Shown: in pieces, positions 36,201-48,009 of the stretch
Layout of the letters: each line of letters starts with the position of its first letter
Numbering within the stretch: position 1 is the first letter of the stretch
Assembly: GCA_037903355.1 (NCBI GenBank)
Contig: JBAJFE010000014.1
Location: 4,526,001 to 4,590,000 of the forward strand
DNA: 64,000 nucleotides
Source: Trichuris trichiura
Lineage: Eukaryota > Nematoda > Enoplea > Trichinellida > Trichuridae
Reading direction: 5' to 3'
Notes under the pieces: model-generated
What the model saw: the letters and a program-made list of their open reading frames with translations, nothing else
Told to the model about the DNA's origin: nothing
Database searches by the model: none
Position numbers and translations under genes: made by a program

Positions 36201-39200
36201 AAAACAACAATACCCTGGGAAATAGAAGTACAGTTCCTGGTCCAAGGGCACGCTGATCACACAGACATTGGTAAATACTAAATTTTGTGTTCAATCAAGG
36301 TACCTTGTCTGACAATATGATGCAAGAGATTTTAATAAAATCGGCTGAAACAGCGTCATCCGTGGGAATAGGAACGCCTACTTTTTGGGTGCTTCAAGAA
36401 CATATGGACCTTACGTGACACCTTATAGGAACGGTAAAACAGCAGCATTGAAACCAGATTTTGATCAGTACAGAAAACAATGAGGTTCCGGAAAATCGTA
36501 GAAGACAGGTCCCTGGATCTGTAATTGGCGAAGGTTCTAGTCAATGTAATTGCAGTGTACATCTGGAACATTACAGATATGCTCCCTCTTATGAAAGTCG
36601 ACGGTAGATGAGAAATTGCTCGCGAAATTAAGCAAATCATTGCAAAGTGAAAATTACTGCTTACTAGGCTGAAGCAACGTATTAATACCGGCAATTTAGA
36701 ATCTGAGAAACAAACATAAGTTGTAGAAAAGAGTAAACGACTTTTCTACTAGGCCAATTTGATTGTTGTGATCGCATTTTTACCTACAGAAATTTTTGGC
36801 TGGCTTTTTCGACTTCGGAATATACAGTATCAAAACTTTTTTTTACTTGTTTTCAACTGTACCCTTCGATTATAACCTGATCAGATTGTGGGCAGTGCTA
36901 CAACTGATCATTAGTCAGTTGAGCAACGATGAGCCCAGTAAAACCATTGGTCTGCCACGTAAACGGTTGTAAATTTTCGCAAACTCATCCTCACGGTAAC
37001 CCAAAGGATTAATATTGATCATACGAGTGCTGTTTGAAAAGTTCTCGAAAAAAGTAAGTAAAAAGTTTAATTGCAATGATATCGAACTTATTTCCTAGCA
37101 TACCGTCCATCAACCTCTAGGCAATTCCGCAGACCCTCCGTGTAGAATCTTGGATTGCATCAAGTCGAGACGGCGCCTTTCGCGTCATTTGTCGACTTGA
37201 AGAGCATGCCTTTTAAATGTTCTTTTATATTTGGAAAGAAGAAAAAGTCTGACGGGGCAACATCTGAACTGCAGGACGGGTGAGGGATGACTTTTCACCG
37301 AAACACACGAAGAGCAGTTCTTACGGTCCTGGACGAACGAGCCCGCGCGTTATCCTGATGGAAAAGGACATCGACGTGCAACTTGTCACGCCGTTTTCTT
37401 TCCAGTTTTCTTTTCGCAATACTGCTTCGCAAGAGCTTGCCGTGACTGTTCATTCTCCTTGGAGGAAGTCAGTCAGAATTACTCCGTCCGGGTCACAGAG
37501 TATGGTCGCCATCACCTTTCTGGCCGACCGCTCCGCTTTGAATTTGACTGGACCTGCTGATCCCCTCAGTAACCACTGCTTGGATTGTATCTTACTCTCG
37601 GGATCACACTGGTAGATGCACGTTTCACGATACAGTCAAAAAGTCCACTCTCATTTGCTTCAATCTCCGTTAAAAGGTCCCGAGAAAGATTAACGGGTCG
37701 AACCAGCTGTTCTTCGCGCAACGCTTTCAGGACCCACCAAGTTGAAAGGGTTTCATGTAGTATTCCAAATGTTGAATGGAACGAGATCCCAGCTATTCTA
37801 GCAATCTTCCTGATGGTAATTCTGCGGTCTCCTTCCAATAGGTTCCGGCAAAGAACCCGGTTCCTTCGCTCACAGCGGTCGCTGGTCTTCCTATTCTCCG
37901 GTCGTCTTTGATGGCCTCCCTGCCCTCCTTCAAACGCCTTATCGACTCATAGACAAGCGACTTAGCTGGTGCACTACTTCAGTAAACCTGCTGCAAAGAT
38001 TGAATAATCCTCCTCGGCTGCCAAGTTAGCTTGGATAGAAATTTAATGTTAGCTCTGACGTCGAAACGAAAATTTTCCATATCACCAAAAAAACTGATTA
38101 CTTTAGAAGGAGCTTGTACGGCACTTGAGCAGCGTCGAATACGGCTACCTCTCCTTACAAGTCGGAAGATAACAGAGATATAGTTAAACATGTTTTAATC
38201 CTGTTAGACACTGCACTATCTTTCCGGGAACTTTCCCAACATCTCTCGTGAATTCTTAGTAATGAATTTCCGATGGTTTGTGTATTCGACTTTTTAATTT
38301 CAATTTCATGTAACGCGATTTCTAATGCTTCCATTGAATCTATCGAATTATAATCGTTCAACTTTGGTGTAGTTTTTGGCGAAGCATTACGGGTAAATCA
38401 CATACCGTCTTCAGCGCGGTAATAAAAAAATTGGAAGATTGAAAGAGAGTACGACTCTCTTGAGACTGAATAAGGACTTTAAGGCGCAGCTGAAGTGGAC
38501 GACAGTAGCATGAAGTCAGTATACGTCCACGCTAAAATCAACTGCTTCATTGGAAGCTAGAGGTGCAGTTCCTAGTAAAAGCGTCAATCTTATTCTCGTT
38601 AAAGTTACTATCCAGTGACATGGCTACCGAGGGCTTGGTGTGCCACCTGTCACCAGCAATTAACGGACTAGACAGACTAACAATTGTGACGCTTGCACCA
38701 GTTTAACCACCTCGCGAGAGCAATATCACCAAGATGGCATCAACGCCAAGAAACCTTTGAAATCAGCATTGACCGTCTGATAAATAGCAGGGAACCAAGC
38801 GAAAATGCAATAGGCGATTGCAGTTACGAAGTGCTTGTCACGTTATCTAGGCAATCTTTGAGTGAGGATATGAACAGCAAAATTGCTGCAGAGATGAAAA
38901 CAGGCCTGACGTTGTCAATGCTGACAGAAAGAAAAGCGATTGCTGAATGTATGAAGCCTCCTGCTACAAATTTCCACCGATGCAAGTTTCCTCGAATCCA
39001 CTACGGTAATGGACACTTGTAGAGTAGAATGCGCTACAGTAGCTCCGTCAGAGCGATCTTTCATGTATGCAATCAAAGGTTGCGAAAATGTCTTCTGGTG
39101 TGCACCCACTCTTAACTCATTACAAATCCAACGCTGCGCCTACACCCTTCTAGTACGGCGTTTGCAGAGACGCGGATGATAAACACAAAGACCTCTGTAT

Positions 39201-41470
39201 GCATGGCTTCTTTCTCAGCCGCCCAAGCACTTTAATATTACGCAATTCGCTGCCTGCATAAGAAGCCAAAGCGGTTCTTTGACTTTCTGTATGTGCAAGA
39301 TGGAGTAATAATCAAAAATGAGCTTCTTCATGTAGCTAATATTAGTTTGCATAGGTTTTTTTTATAACAAGAACTGCTCTTCGCTGTGGTCAGGTAAAGG
39401 TGGCCGAGAGCAAAGAGCAGTTCAGTATTGTTACACCAAATCTCTTCAATGTCAGGGTCGCTAGGGCTTTCCTGTGAACGTTTCCGAGCGTTTGAGGGCC
39501 CAATTTTGATTAGTCGATTTCTGGTGCGTTGATTGGCTGGATGGGAGGATGCAAGGCATCCGGGACGTTATAGTGTAGGTGCTGCACAAAGTTCTGTGGG
39601 GAAAGAGTTTCCCGGATAGTATGTCGAACACTTAATTTCTCACCTCTGAGTCAGGTGCCCCCAGTCCTCCCTTCCAGCCAATCAGAATTGCGTGATGCAA
39701 CAGCATGTAGCATTCTCTTAGGCACAGGGGTACAATACCTGACCCGTTGACCATACGCTCCTGTGCACTTCAACAGGATCACCCAGGTGGGGCATATGCC
39801 CCCCACAGATCAAAGGGGCCCCTGGTGGGGCACATACCGCACCGTGAGAATCACTGTGCTAAACCATGACAAGCTATTGGCGTCGTATGCTTCCCTATCG
39901 ATGATTTACTGATCTGCGGATGCACATTTAATATTGAAGATGTGATGTTTTGGTACGGGACTATAGGTTTTCATAGTGATGTGTCTTTATTAGGGAGCGC
40001 ATATCCCGTTGATATGTAAAATAAACCTTAATTTCCGAATGTTTCGGTTCACGATAGTCCCGAAAGTTCCGGAAATTAAAGTTTATTTTACATATCAACG
40101 GGACATACTCTCCCTAGTAAAGACACATCACTATGAACACATTTAATATTCAACAAATAGCTGCGTATTGGCTCGATAATGTCGCTGTTTCTAACGGGCG
40201 CGTGAAAATGGGTAATCGTACTAGAGAAATTTCAGGAACCAACGCTTCTCGAAAGCTTTGCAAAATAAATTACACGGGTCGAATTTTAATAATGCTATTA
40301 TGGAAACAGCCACGTAGTATTATGAGTCTTATTTAAAGAAACTTCAAAGATAGTGTGCGAGAGATTGGGTCTATTGGAAGCATCAGCGCATGCCCTGTCC
40401 AAGAACTCGACTTTATCTTAATGTCAACTGTATTCTCTCTGTGCTCACTTTTGTGCCAACTAAATTGTACCCACCTCAAAGTCACGATATGTACGTTTTT
40501 GTAAAAAGTACGATGCCATTTGCGGTTTACGTTACCCACGGTCATTCGTGCAATGTATCCACCGCGCATAGGGAAGTCTTACTGTAAATGTTTTCAGGTA
40601 CGGTTGCTGATTTCAGACAAAAACACAAGAGAACCGTAATAACCAAGGTATTTTAGTCAACGCACTGAAGGAGCTACAAAATAATGTGCTGTTTCATGGA
40701 AGGAACATCAGTGTGCAAGGGAAGTAAAAGGCATCCACAAGTACTCGGGAAAAGTGGTTAGAAATGATGCTGTACGGATGCAAGTTTTAACGCCGCACAA
40801 ATAGTTCTGTAACGTTGAATTAAAGTGCATATTGTTAGTTTTGTTTTATAACTGCATAAACGCTTAATGTTCACACTGAAACCGTGTGCGCAACGCGCGA
40901 AATGTCAAACAAGTTACTAACCTGGTTCGTAGTGTAACTGCTTGGTCTTAACGTCGTTGGACAGCGCAGAAGTGACACTCTTTGAACGTAATGGAGTCTC
41001 TTGTACTGGCGCCTTGTCAAAAATGAAGTTTGCGTCCCCGAGCTGGATGCGGTCGCCTAATTTGATTCTCGATGCACAAGTCACCTCCTGTCCACCAACC
41101 GATACCCGGCTCTGAGCGCTACAGCGCTTAACGAAAAGCTGCGGATGGAGAAAACATTGAACGAGAGTTTTGACAATTATAAGCGCTCAAATTTAAAAAT
41201 GTGACGGACAGGATGAATGCTGAGATGTTTATGCTGTGGAAGAATGCACCTACCTCATTATTATGATTAACGGTGAAGTGGCTATGCACCGATTGGATAC
41301 CCGGTGCCCTGAGCACAACGTCACAAGATTGATCTCTGCAACGTTATTCAACTATAAACTTGTCCAAACGCTGAAAATGAAACGTACTTGCCGACAGTAA
41401 AATTCTTTTTGTCAATTCTTATTGTTGGCGTGCTACTATCTAACGGCGACAGAAGCCCGTAAAGTGGCAT
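33222..41470 (-). CDS. FHA-domain protein, right copy
   Basis: Mirror of the left copy: exons 41388-41470, 41254-41335, 40922-41138, 33617-34372, 33399-33554, 33222-33335. Splice sites and frame are intact. I count 7 base differences in the 382 bases of exons 1-3 (changes Cys-Ser, Gly-Ser, Val-Ile, Asn-His and two silent ones), while exon 4 is identical at protein level. The 52-bp first intron has 4 differences, a higher rate. Both copies therefore look coding. The two genes face each other across the centre. End of the last exon uncertain, as in the left copy. Confidence 0.7.
34652..35132. repeat. Hairpin (foldback) element (right arm mirror)
   Basis: Mirror of 25425-25905. Confidence 0.72.
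37077..38199 (-). pseudogene. Mariner transposase pseudogene (right arm)
   Basis: Exact mirror of 22358-23480 with the same breaks, so the inactivation predates the duplication or its last homogenisation. Confidence 0.82.
39437..39858. mobile_element. hAT-type MITE (right arm)
   Basis: Mirror of the left-arm copy at 20699-21120; it ends CCGTGAGAATCACTG. Confidence 0.6.
39936..40137 (+). mobile_element. Hairpin element with target-site duplication (right arm)
   Basis: Mirror of 20420-20621. Flanking duplicates CACATTTAATATT are at 39923-39935 and 40138-40150. The insertion is in the same place in both arms, so it predates the duplication. Confidence 0.8.
40151..40393 (+). repeat. Interspersed repeat family A, copy 2 mirror (right arm)
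   Basis: Right-arm counterpart of 20164-20406. The first part of the repeat is at 39857-39935, on the other side of the inserted hairpin element. Confidence 0.65.
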
Positions 41471-41930
41471 TGAGCAGTCGCACAAATTAAGCGACGCAAA
41501 TGCAAATCAGTGGACAGTTCAGCTAAATGAGCGGTAAAATGACAGGATTACTTTAAACTGAGTTGCTAGCTGTCACTCATGGAAAGAACCGCCATGAAAA
41601 AAGTAATAATAACGCGCAGGTTCAACTAAACCGTATTAAAGCTAAGATTGTTCAACTTGCGAGACAAAAGCTAGTTGTTGTTGGTACTCAAATATACTTT
41701 TGTCGTGGTTTTAAAATTGTATTTTGTTTAGCGGCGTAGCAGTTAATATGGGTTCTATCGTTACGTTTTCAAGGAAAAGGAACGCTGCCTTTAGGCCTAC
41801 AAAATCTGCGTGCGCTGGTTCTGAAATTGTTTAGTTTGAATTCGAATATCATGGAAGTAAATTTCGTCAGGGCTAATAGTTTACTTTATGTTAGTGAGCA
41901 TTAAACTTTTGCCCTGGGTGAGTCTGCAGC

Positions 41931-42905
41931 TTGGAATTACAGTCACAATCGTCAAGAGTTCTCTTTCCCTTTTGACCCATGCACCTATACATATACCGTG
42001 TTGGAGCGAGCACCTTCGTCCCGTTCTCGCTGATGACGGTACCGGAACCTTCTGAAAGCCATGACCACAAGTCAGTCTTGCACTGTATTTAGCCAATAAA
42101 TCGCCAATCCACGAGCTAGTAGAGCAGTTGCTTAGTGTAGTTACAGGTACTCTCTACGTAACAAAGAACGAGAAAAGCCGTGAAAGACCACCAGCGAAAA
42201 TCACCCATCTAGTTATGAACCAGTTGTCTTCCATCTATTAATTACTGTTAATAAAAGTATAAATATCATTTGCGTTGCAGTTTCAGCGCGCGAGTCAGCA
42301 ATGTTTTTTAAAGGAATTAGTCATAACATGACTACATTAATTTTCTTAGCATTTCAGAATATGATGTACTGATTAGTCATCGAAAAGTTTTTGGTTTGCC
42401 TTTCATTGTTGCGCTGCCGAAGGGATGCGAAAAACTTTGAAAGCTCCTGAAAACTTTTGCGCCGCGGTACATAGAATAAACAGTCTTCAACCTGTATGTA
42501 TGTAACCACTGGTGAGTCATTGTTCCTCTTTTCTGTTTTAACATCATGCACAGAGTTTTCGTTATGTTCGCTTTTTTCTGTGCAGCGTGGAACCGTTCTA
42601 ACGCGTCGGAATATTAGGTAATATTTTATTAACGTTTTGGTGTTGCATTTTCTCTGAAACTGCCACGGTTATAAGCGCAAAATGTTGTTTAGGTCTAACC
42701 ACTGCAATGTCCACAATGGTCCTTTGCGTCCTAGCCAACTCAAAAAGTGAGATATCTTCCCCCGTTAGGGACATCTGATATTTATAATTCTCCAGATAAA
42801 TCAGCTGCTGTTAAATACGTTCTATTCTCACCGTTCGCATTATACTAAGGTAAGCTATCTGCTACGCTACCGGGCAGCCTTGCATCTGGCTCACTGGCTC
42901 ATAGG
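41931..42905. other. Intergenic, no gene seen
   Basis: Lies between the outer edge of the inverted duplication and the stop of the FG-rich gene. AT-rich, short frames, no domains. The promoter of the right FHA copy would lie in the outer 500 bp of the arm, where identity to the left copy is lower. Confidence 0.4.
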
Positions 42906-43640
42906 TTAAAGTTTTGACGAAAACATTAGTTCTGATGCCGTTGAGTTCGGCGTATCCGTGGATCCTGGCTTCATTTCTCCGTTTCGCTCTTCTGAGAGCC
43001 CAGATTGACTTGGTCGTCCAGGAAATCCAGTACGTATGTCAGAATAGTTCTGTTTCTCTGCGGCAAAAGCTCGGTCATTATTTAATCCGAGGATATTGCT
43101 GCCAAAAGTATTTTTTAGCCCAGTGTCATGATAAGCTTTTCCAAAAGGATTACTGCCTCCATAAGAGGGCCCTCCAAACGGGCTACTGCTTCCATAGACA
43201 GGCCCATAACTTCCGAAAGGTACGTCGCTTGCGAAGGAGCCAATTCCACTTCCAAAAGGTCCAACGTTTGTATGAGAACCCATAAATGGTTCAGCTCCGC
43301 TTCCATAATTACCAGTAAAATGATAGCCATGACCTCCAGCACCACCTCCACCATAAAATCCAGGATAACCGCCACTAGGAAATGGATTCATTCCCATCAT
43401 TGTGTTCCCAATAGCGTTCGGGATTCCGAATGGCCTCTGGATGTGCCCACGTCCACCGTAGCCAAAAGCATCAGTCATATGTTGCCCATGCGTTGAAATG
43501 TCCATTATGTGACCGGCATGATTGCCTGTCAGCGGTACACTCTGCCCATAAACCCCAGAGGAAGGGTACATACCCTGCGGCATCATTCCATGAGAATATG
43601 ATCCAGAGTAAGGGCTTCCGTATTCGAAACGAGCGTATCC
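42906..43640 (-). CDS. Gly/Ser/Pro- and FG-rich protein, last exon
   Basis: 245 codons in one frame, beginning after an acceptor-like AGGCTTCCCACAG (exon start GGA at 43640) and ending TAA at 42906. Composition is dominated by Gly, Ser, Pro, Phe and Tyr. FG motifs are regularly spaced (QRPFGIP, VGPFGSG, DVPFGSY, SSPFGGP, SNPFGKA, KNTFGSN). The last 50 residues are charged, ending ASELMFSSKL. Such low-complexity FG stretches occur in nucleoporins and in RNA-binding proteins with prion-like tails; no RRM or other fold is present in this exon. Upstream exons were not found. An internal ATG run (MMPQGM at 43586) is the alternative start. Confidence 0.6.
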   Translation of the reverse strand, partial: GYARFEYGSPYSGSYSHGMMPQGMYPSSGVYGQSVPLTGNHAGHIMDISTHGQHMTDAFGYGGRGHIQRPFGIPNAIGNTMMGMNPFPSGGYPGFYGGGGAGGHGYHFTGNYGSGAEPFMGSHTNVGPFGSGIGSFASDVPFGSYGPVYGSSSPFGGPSYGGSNPFGKAYHDTGLKNTFGSNILGLNNDRAFAAEKQNYSDIRTGFPGRPSQSGLSEERNGEMKPGSTDTPNSTASELMFSSKL

Positions 43641-43934
43641 CTGTGGGAAGCCTAAATTAGTTCATCATTTTTTGCCTCTACAAAAATTAATGTTATATTA
43701 ATAATATCAGATCTCTGCATAAATTCGTCAGGCCAAAATTTCTTTTTGTACAGTTCAGCAGTACGCAGGTATTCCCCTTGTCAGGACATGAGCATGTCTC
43801 AACCGAACTTTTGTTTCATGCCTACGAAAACCTTTTCCGTCTCGTTCGTGATGCCAATTTTTCTACTAGTTTGCCTTGCCAGTGACAAGTCTTTCATTTA
43901 AGCCGCAGTGTACTTTTGTTCTTCGACTAAGAAA

Positions 43935-44860
43935 GGACGGCAGCTGTGGCAGAAAGAGCTCTGCGTGAAACCTATGGTGAGGGCGCCTTGTCTGCGATGG
44001 CGGGAAAAAGGGTTCAGAGCCCCTGAGCGAATAAGTGTGATGTTAGCGGTAAAATAAGGTTAAAGAATTCCAAGACAATAAAATGGGAGCTCTGACTATC
44101 GCAAATTCTGCAGCAGTGATAAAGGAACTGACAGAATCCTTTGCATGGACTACTGAACTGTGAGGTGCAGGCTAAATGCAATGGGGAAGATCCACAAGAA
44201 TGGTGAATGGGAACCTCATGAATTGTTCAATTATGCAGCAACTGCAGCGTTTGCCTCTCATTGTTGACAGAACAAAAAAGAAGAGTTTCCTGTCCTTAAT
44301 ATTCAATGACGATAAAGAATGGATCATACCTAGTAACCCCAAAGGAAGAAAACGTTTGGTAAACCCAGGACAACCGACCACCTCTCACCAACTGTTAAGA
44401 TGCACGACAAAAGCGTTCTCCTGTATATTTGGGAGGATCAAGAAGGCGTTAAAAACTATTAGTTGGATGAACCTGTTCAGACTGCCAATGCAGAACGCTG
44501 GAATTGCCAGTTTAGGAATTGGCCTGGATTACGGGGAGAAGCGGCTAAATCCTGCGTTGAAACAGCAGCAGTTGATTGTCTTCCACGACAATCCCCCCAT
44601 GGCACACTGCTTTGTCCCCAAGAGCATTCTACAACTGGACTGAATAGAATAACAGCGCTCAGCCTAGACACTGGGCAATTGGAATACTATCTGTTCAAGT
44701 CCACGCAACAATTTCTGGTAGACCCTACCAAAACTTCCCAGACGTCCCAAACTGGGTTTTCCAGTTCTCAAGGTCTAAGCCTGCTAGCTTTTGTTATCAT
44801 GGCATTCATATGCCACCAGACAGTTAATAAAAGATTGTCTTTGAAGATGTGTTTTCTTAA
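43935..44860 (+). pseudogene. Mariner transposase pseudogene (irritans-type)
   Basis: Read across frames: ALRETYGEGALS, NGEWEPHELFNY, then the DDE region FNDDKEWIIPSNPKGRKR and LVNPGQPTTS, a frameshift, YIWEDQEGV, LIVFHDNPPMAH (the D in HDN) and YYLFKSTQQFL. These follow mariner transposase order, with at least two frameshifts and stops. Element ends were not identified. Confidence 0.75.
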
Positions 44861-44964
44861 TAACCGATGGTCCTAATTGATGGAAATGGTTGAAAACGGT
44901 TTATTCCCCGTTGAGCGTTTAGGTTCACGTGCCCCACATATAGCTCGAATTTGATAGTTTAGAC

Positions 44965-45120
44965 AAGTTGGCGGCATGTTTGGATTCTTTGTAGGGAGAT
45001 TGTCCCGTTGAGAAATACAAAAAAAATTTATTGGTGAGAGGTAGCTTTCGGGCCGCGCGTGACCCATCTTCAGCGGTACTAAAAATTAATAGACATTAAT
45101 TTTTGGTACCGCTGAGGATA
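44965..45120 (-). repeat. Hairpin-family element piece with hammerhead-like core (minus strand)
   Basis: Contains AGGGAGATTGTCCCGTTGAG, shared with the hairpin at 20.4 kb. On the minus strand 45046-45073 reads CTGAAGATGGGTCACG, then GGCCCGAAA, a CTGANGA / stem II / GAAA core. The neighbouring TTAATTTTTGGTACCGCTGA and its complement form a short hairpin around 45085-45110. Confidence 0.65.
45046..45073 (-). ncRNA. Hammerhead-ribozyme-like core
   Basis: Minus strand: CTGAAGA, T, GGGTC, loop ACGCGC, GGCCC, GAAA, then GCTACC. N7 is A. Stem II pairs 5'-GGGTC with GGCCC-3' (one wobble). The extra pyrimidine after A9 is present, as in the other copies. Activity is untested and the cleavage strand is uncertain. 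Confidence 0.45.
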
Positions 45121-45141
45121 TATTTATTCTCCCTTACCGCA

Positions 45142-45170
45142 CTGACGACGGAACAACAGCAGTTCCGAAA
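45142..45170 (+). ncRNA. Hammerhead-ribozyme-like core
   Basis: Plus strand: CTGACGA, C, GGAAC, loop AACAGCA, GTTCC, GAAA, then CGTACG. N7 is C. Stem II is different in sequence from the GGGTC/GACCC copies yet still fully paired, which is compensatory change and supports a structured RNA. It lies just upstream of the hairpin-family half copy at 45175-45330. Confidence 0.5.
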
Positions 45171-45174
45171 CGTA

Positions 45175-45330
45175 CGGTACAAAATCCTTCTGTATTTTCT
45201 CTAACAATCTGCTTATCCATCCACTGGTAGGTCGTTTTGAAGTTTATTTACAGACTCATCAAACAGGTCAAATTTCTGAACTGAAAATCATCCATGAAAC
45301 AACCTAAGCCTGTTACAAAACACCCAGTTT
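45175..45330. repeat. Half copy of the hairpin element seen at 5.8-6.06 kb
   Basis: TATTTTCTCTAACAATCTGC, TTATCCATCCACTGGTAG and GAAACAACCTAAGCCTGTTA match the right arm and tail of the element at 5945-6085. The left arm is absent. Confidence 0.7.
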
Positions 45331-46808
45331 TCGGAAACATGCGGTATCCTGAATATTTCGCATATCATTGCTTTTAAGGTATTTCCGCTGATGGGTAGCC
45401 ACTGATACCCTTAAGAGGGATATCCGAGCAACTACAAAAATATCTGCGCATGCTGCGTGCATATCATGACCCTTCTTTTACTAATAAATGTCGGCTTATC
45501 TGTTAGCCATGGTTCCGTGCCAAAATCTTACGTCTTCATGAACCTTTTTTAAAAATACGAAATATAACAAGTAATCGTTTAATTTTACTTACCATGAATT
45601 CGTGAAATCGTTTGGGCGATCAAGAGTATCGCGACTTTTGAACACATTTTAGGATGCATAATTTACTCTTAACTGTGCACCACTTTAGTGCTGGTATAAT
45701 CTTCAGTGATTATCTTTTGTTGCTCTCTTGATCATTTGTATTTGCTTTACCAAGCAGGTGCAACAAATAAGCAGTTATAGGTAACTACAGGATTCTTCAG
45801 GCAATACAGTACTTGTGTTTGCCACTTCGCAGTTACCATAATACCTCGTGCTAATGAGAGAAGTCCTTTAACAAACAGAGTCATCGTTTATCCTAAATAA
45901 TCAACGGTCATCATCGATCGATCACCTGCAGAAACTCTTATTCTACCCTCTGAAGCATAGCTTCTTACAAAACAATAGCGTTCAACCTTTACTCTGACGT
46001 TGACAGCTTGCTATATGTATTAGGTTTCAGTGAAAAGCTCTAGAATTAATCTACTTCGTAACCCTCAGTTTTGCTGTTATTTCTTATGTGTATTCCGTTT
46101 ACGTTCCGAACCTGATTGCTGAAGCTGACTCTTCCTCTAGCCCAATAATAAACTTCAGATAAGCTTTCATAGAGTTTCTTTATTTACGAAGATATTTCAC
46201 TGAAAATACATTAGTTTTTAAATATTGACAGAGTTTGTTCTGGCATAATGCGATATACTCGTGCCATGTGGTACATATGCGCGGGTACGCCCCAACTTTT
46301 GCGGCTGATTTGCCAAGGCCGCACTGACATGGTCAGTCAGATTTATCCTCTCGTTGCTGTCTAGTGCTCTATGCCGACCTGTCGATGAACCGATTTTCGG
46401 CGAAACGATCTCCACCAGGACTTTTCCCCTCACGGAAGGTGGTGCCTTTCTTTCGTAGAAAGTCTACTGCGTTCCGCTCGTCCGCGGAATGGATTCGCAA
46501 TCCTGCCATGTGATACAAATGGTGTTGAGCAACGCACTATTGGTGACAGCGCAATTTGATTTCTTCCGTTCTTGCAGTTTGATTTCTAAAAGCATCTGGC
46601 ATGGTTTACAGGTCAGCTTTGTAAAGCTTGTCCGCAAATATGCTTCAAGAATGAACGCAAATGGAATAGTTTAAACTGATGAATTAAGCTTTATATTGTG
46701 TTCTTTGGCTAATTGAAGTGAGAAATTTTTTATCCGGTGCAATATGGCAATACAGCTCCTTCACTTTGCCACAGCAAATATGAAAGGCTGTAGTTTTTAA
46801 GCTTCAGA
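45331..46808. other. Intergenic, no gene supported
   Basis: A minus-strand frame at 46218-46433 has a faint transposase-like helix-turn-helix look but is not convincing. A tail-like block CCGTGCCAAAATCTTACGTC at about 45515 resembles the hairpin-element tail. Confidence 0.35.
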
Positions 46809-46982
46809 ATGGCATCAAATGTTTTAGTACGATGCCTGCTAGTTTGCTCGGATCCTGTGATGCCGTCAGAATATACGGATGAATATCCTGCGCAGGCTCA
46901 GATGTATTTTCTGGCAAAATTTCGCGACTGCCTACGTCCTGTCATCAGGGTCAGAGTTAAAGCTGCATTTGACGTGACGTAG
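46809..46982 (+). CDS. Small open frame, unrecognised
   Basis: 57 codons from ATG (MASNVLVRCLLVCSDP, then YTDEYPAQAQMYFLAKFRDC). Composition looks protein-like, but there is no recognised family and no downstream exon could be joined. It may be a chance frame. Confidence 0.2.
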   Translation: MASNVLVRCLLVCSDPVMPSEYTDEYPAQAQMYFLAKFRDCLRPVIRVRVKAAFDVT

Positions 46983-47739
46983 CCGTAGTCCCAAAAGCTC
47001 ACATAAAAAAGTTTTAAAGTTTGCAGCGGCTGCTGAAACGTACACATCGATAAAATCTTTTTACAAAAAGGCTTCAACGTCAACGAAACTCGTCATGTTA
47101 TTAATAACATTCTCAGAGGAATCCTTTTGCTAATTTTGGTCTAATCTATGCTTGTGCGTAAGAAGATAGCGTCTTAATGCGATTAATTATAAAATGCGGT
47201 TGTAAAGGCAACGGTGTGGCGATATTATCGCCTGTTAAATTGATAAAGCTCAACTTGCCCGTATTACAGAAATAAATGATTAAATATCTGCTTTCAAGCG
47301 TACATCAATCCTTACATCATCTGCACTTGCAACATGAGAACAAATTGGAGCTTGCTACAACCCTACGATTTAATCCTGCGGTTCGGTTGCGGCTGCTTTT
47401 AAAGTGTGATAATGTGCCCCTCCTGAGCATCAGTTTACGATTCTTACATGTAGCTTTGTTGGAGTTTTTGTTGTAACTAGGTAAGAGCCCTGCTAAGATG
47501 ATGTTCTTATGAACTAGATTCATTGCGTATACTTTTTTCCCACTGGAATTGGCTATGGTAAGGGTTGATTCCCGCCTAAATGCTGTTTCTGATAACAAGA
47601 AAAACTTTCTTGCTGCGAGAGAACAACTGCTGTTTGCAGTTTTGCGGAACTATTTGACTAGCATGCACTGTTGTTCAGTTTCTTTGAAATTTAAGTGGTC
47701 CTGATAATGTTAAAATGTAGCCTTCCTATACACGTACGT
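46983..47739. other. Intergenic, no gene seen
   Basis: Short frames only, AT-rich. A 93-codon minus frame at 47317-47598 has no recognisable domain. Confidence 0.35.
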
Positions 47740-48005
47740 ATACTGATCGCGGATGCACATTAAATATTCAGTAAATAGCTGCGCTCTGGATTGAAAATGA
47801 AGCTCTTTCTAATGGGCATGTGAAAATGCGTAATGGTATTACGGAAATTCAACCTGTTGAATTTGGAGGACAGACGCTTCCCGAAACCTTCAAAAAATAG
47901 ATTTCACAGTTCGAAGTTCGGTAGTACTACTATGGAGAGTCCCATTCGAAAAAACTTCTCAGATGGCGTGCTACAGACTGCGTTTATTGGGAGCATCAGT
48001 GCCTA
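47740..48005 (+). repeat. Interspersed repeat family A, copy 3
   Basis: GCGGATGCACATTAAATATT, then GAAATTCAACCTG, AATAGATTTCACAGTTCG and TATTGGGAGCATCAGTG match copies at 18.2, 20.2 and 40.2 kb. It abuts the pogo-type element at 48010. Confidence 0.65.
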
Positions 48006-48009
48006 TACG

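Larger units (their letters stand above)
31223..41930 (-). repeat. Right arm of the giant inverted duplication
   Basis: Mirror image of 18636-29330. It begins directly after the end of a Tigger insertion (31220) and ends at about 41930, beyond which the flanks are unrelated. Scattered substitutions against the left arm show that it is not a simple copy of the same read. Confidence 0.95.

Noticed and set aside
18636..41930. The inverted duplication as a pure assembly artefact
   Set aside because: The arms differ at scattered sites and by small indels, the flanks are unrelated and a Tigger lies on one side only. A haplotype mis-join cannot be excluded without long reads.
46218..46500. Possible IS630/mariner-like transposase remnant on the minus strand
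   Set aside because: Only a vague helix-turn-helix resemblance in a 71-codon frame; too weak to call.
46809..46982. Assigning the 57-codon frame to the TFIIH subunit TTDA
   Set aside because: Only the first dozen residues loosely resemble it; the rest does not.
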